Source: Companilactobacillus huachuanensis
Lineage (GTDB): Bacteria > Bacillota > Bacilli > Lactobacillales > Lactobacillaceae
DNA: 64,000 nt
Assembly: GCF_005404815.1 (NCBI RefSeq)
Contig: NZ_BJDF01000018.1
Coordinates: 1 to 64,000 of the forward strand
Reading direction: 5' to 3'
Shown here: positions 63,133 through 64,000 of the stretch, in pieces
Position numbering within the stretch: the stretch's first letter is position 1
Layout: each line of letters starts with the position of its first letter
The notes under the pieces: model-generated
Told to the model about the DNA's origin: nothing
Database searches by the model: none
The model's input: the letters and a program-made list of their open reading frames with translations, nothing else
Program-made: the position numbers and the translations under genes

Positions 63133-64000
63133 ATTGTGCTGCTTGATAGGTTTTGATTTCTTCAATAAAGCTTTCACCATACTGTTCTAACTTAACCTTA
63201 CCTACTCCACTGACCGCTAAAAACTCATTACTATTCGTAGGTATCCGGACACACATATCTTTCAGCGTCTTATCTGAGAAAATCATAAATGGTGGCAAAG
63301 CCTGCTTACGTGCAAACTGTAAACGTAGACTACGTAATTTCTCGAATAAGTCGACATCGAAGCTGCCATCTGCAACCATTGATTTACTAGGTTCAACATG
63401 ATTAACATCGCGTTTCTTAGCAACATTAATTTTCCCCTTAAGAACGTCTGCTCCCTTTTTAGATAATAATAGAGTAGGGTATTCTCCCCCGCTGCTACGT
63501 AAAAAGCCGTTGGCAGATAAAAATTCAATTAAACGACTAGTTTCTTTTAAAGTTTTATCTTTAAAAATACCAAACGTTGAAAGCTTTTCGAAATGCCTCC
63601 AATCATCAGCTACATCATCTTTGCCAACTAAAACTCTGGTTGTTACTTTCTTGCCATATCGTTGACCCATTCGTACGACACAGCTAAGTATTTTCTGAGC
63701 ATCATCGGTAACATCTACAACCTCACGATCATCGAGACAGTTTGAACAACGACCACAGACATCCGTGTTTTTTTCTCCGAAATAATCCAAAATAAATTTC
63801 ATTAGACAAGTTTCAGTTTCAGCATATCGACTCATTTCAAAAAGTTTATTCTTCAAACTTAATTTGTATTGATCATCACCCAGAGACTTATCAATAAAAA
63901 ATTGGTGCAATCGTAAGTCCGCCGGTGCATACAATAAAATTGCTTCCGCTGGTAAGCCATCACGTCCCGCACGACCAACTTCTTGATAATAACTCTCAAT
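63131..64000 (-). CDS. recQ: ATP-dependent DNA helicase RecQ, C-terminal part (cut by window edge)
   Basis: 290 codons are visible, open to the window edge. The first residues, SYYQEVGRAGRDGLPAEAIL, are helicase motif VI. The zinc-binding region with Cys residues (CLMKFILDYFGE and CGRCSNC), a winged-helix RQC domain (about 95-180) and a C-terminal HRDC domain (LFEKLRSLRLQFARKQALPPFMIF) follow, so it is a full-architecture RecQ. It unwinds DNA in recombination and replication-fork repair. Confidence 0.93.
   Translation of the reverse strand: MESYYQEVGRAGRDGLPAEAILLYAPADLRLHQFFIDKSLGDDQYKLSLKNKLFEMSRYAETETCLMKFILDYFGEKNTDVCGRCSNCLDDREVVDVTDDAQKILSCVVRMGQRYGKKVTTRVLVGKDDVADDWRHFEKLSTFGIFKDKTLKETSRLIEFLSANGFLRSSGGEYPTLLLSKKGADVLKGKINVAKKRDVNHVEPSKSMVADGSFDVDLFEKLRSLRLQFARKQALPPFMIFSDKTLKDMCVRIPTNSNEFLAVSGVGKVKLEQYGESFIEEIKTYQAAQ

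Overview
The window looks like a chromosomal segment of a low-GC lactic acid bacterium, most likely Lactobacillaceae of the Companilactobacillus (farciminis/alimentarius) type. This is an inference from the gene set, not a database match: RexAB-type AddAB without iron-sulfur cysteines, a mevalonate-pathway operon with type 2 IPP isomerase, EbsA, a SLAP-domain secreted protein, a Mn2+ riboswitch P-type ATPase, and the Bacillus-like order dinG-ypmB-dnaD-nth / ponA-recU-ypsA-gpsB-rnpB-ypsC.

Layout. 1-4.1 kb: tail of an IS630-type transposase, a short repeat copy, then a heterodimeric multidrug-type ABC exporter behind a leader with a strong attenuator hairpin. 4.1-6.6 kb: an accessory patch with a truncated tautomerase copy, a two-gene cassette (PD-(D/E)XK-like nuclease plus unknown partner), a 38-bp perfect palindrome and an IS1380 transposase fragment, bracketed by diverged copies of the same ~270-bp block. 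6.6-13.6 kb: tautomerase, DUF2075 helicase, signal peptidase I with a small HTH protein, a methyltransferase, a MacB-like membrane protein and an RsmF-type methylase, interleaved with many repeats. 13.6-17.6 kb (minus): mevalonate operon mvk-mvaD-mvaK2-fni. 17.7-28.3 kb: rexB-rexA-dinG-ypmB. 28.7-36.4 kb: dnaD-nth, then minus-strand recU-ponA, then ypsA-gpsB-rnpB-ypsC. 36.4-49.3 kb: corA, lplA, RNase H-like, ebsA, fhs, lspA, rluD, pyrR with a degenerate carA/carB pair, rqcH and degV. 49.7-55.7 kb: surface and accessory genes (CAP/SLAP protein, orphan tyrosine recombinase, unknown secreted protein, LTA synthase). 55.8-64 kb: orphan YefM antitoxin, riboswitch-controlled P-type ATPase, HAD-LacI operon, phosphoesterase and the 3' part of recQ.

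The two most unusual things are these. First, at least ten copies of a 70-330 bp intergenic repeat share terminal inverted repeats and a long outer stem; inside they carry up to three hairpins that are gained or lost as modules and differ between copies by pairing-preserving changes. Second, the pyrR operon encodes a CarA-like protein that has lost its catalytic Cys and His, followed by an intact 800-residue CarB-like protein that has lost its ATP-grasp glycine loop and most of its second half. The two-gene nuclease cassette at 4.65-5.92 kb is a candidate small defence module.
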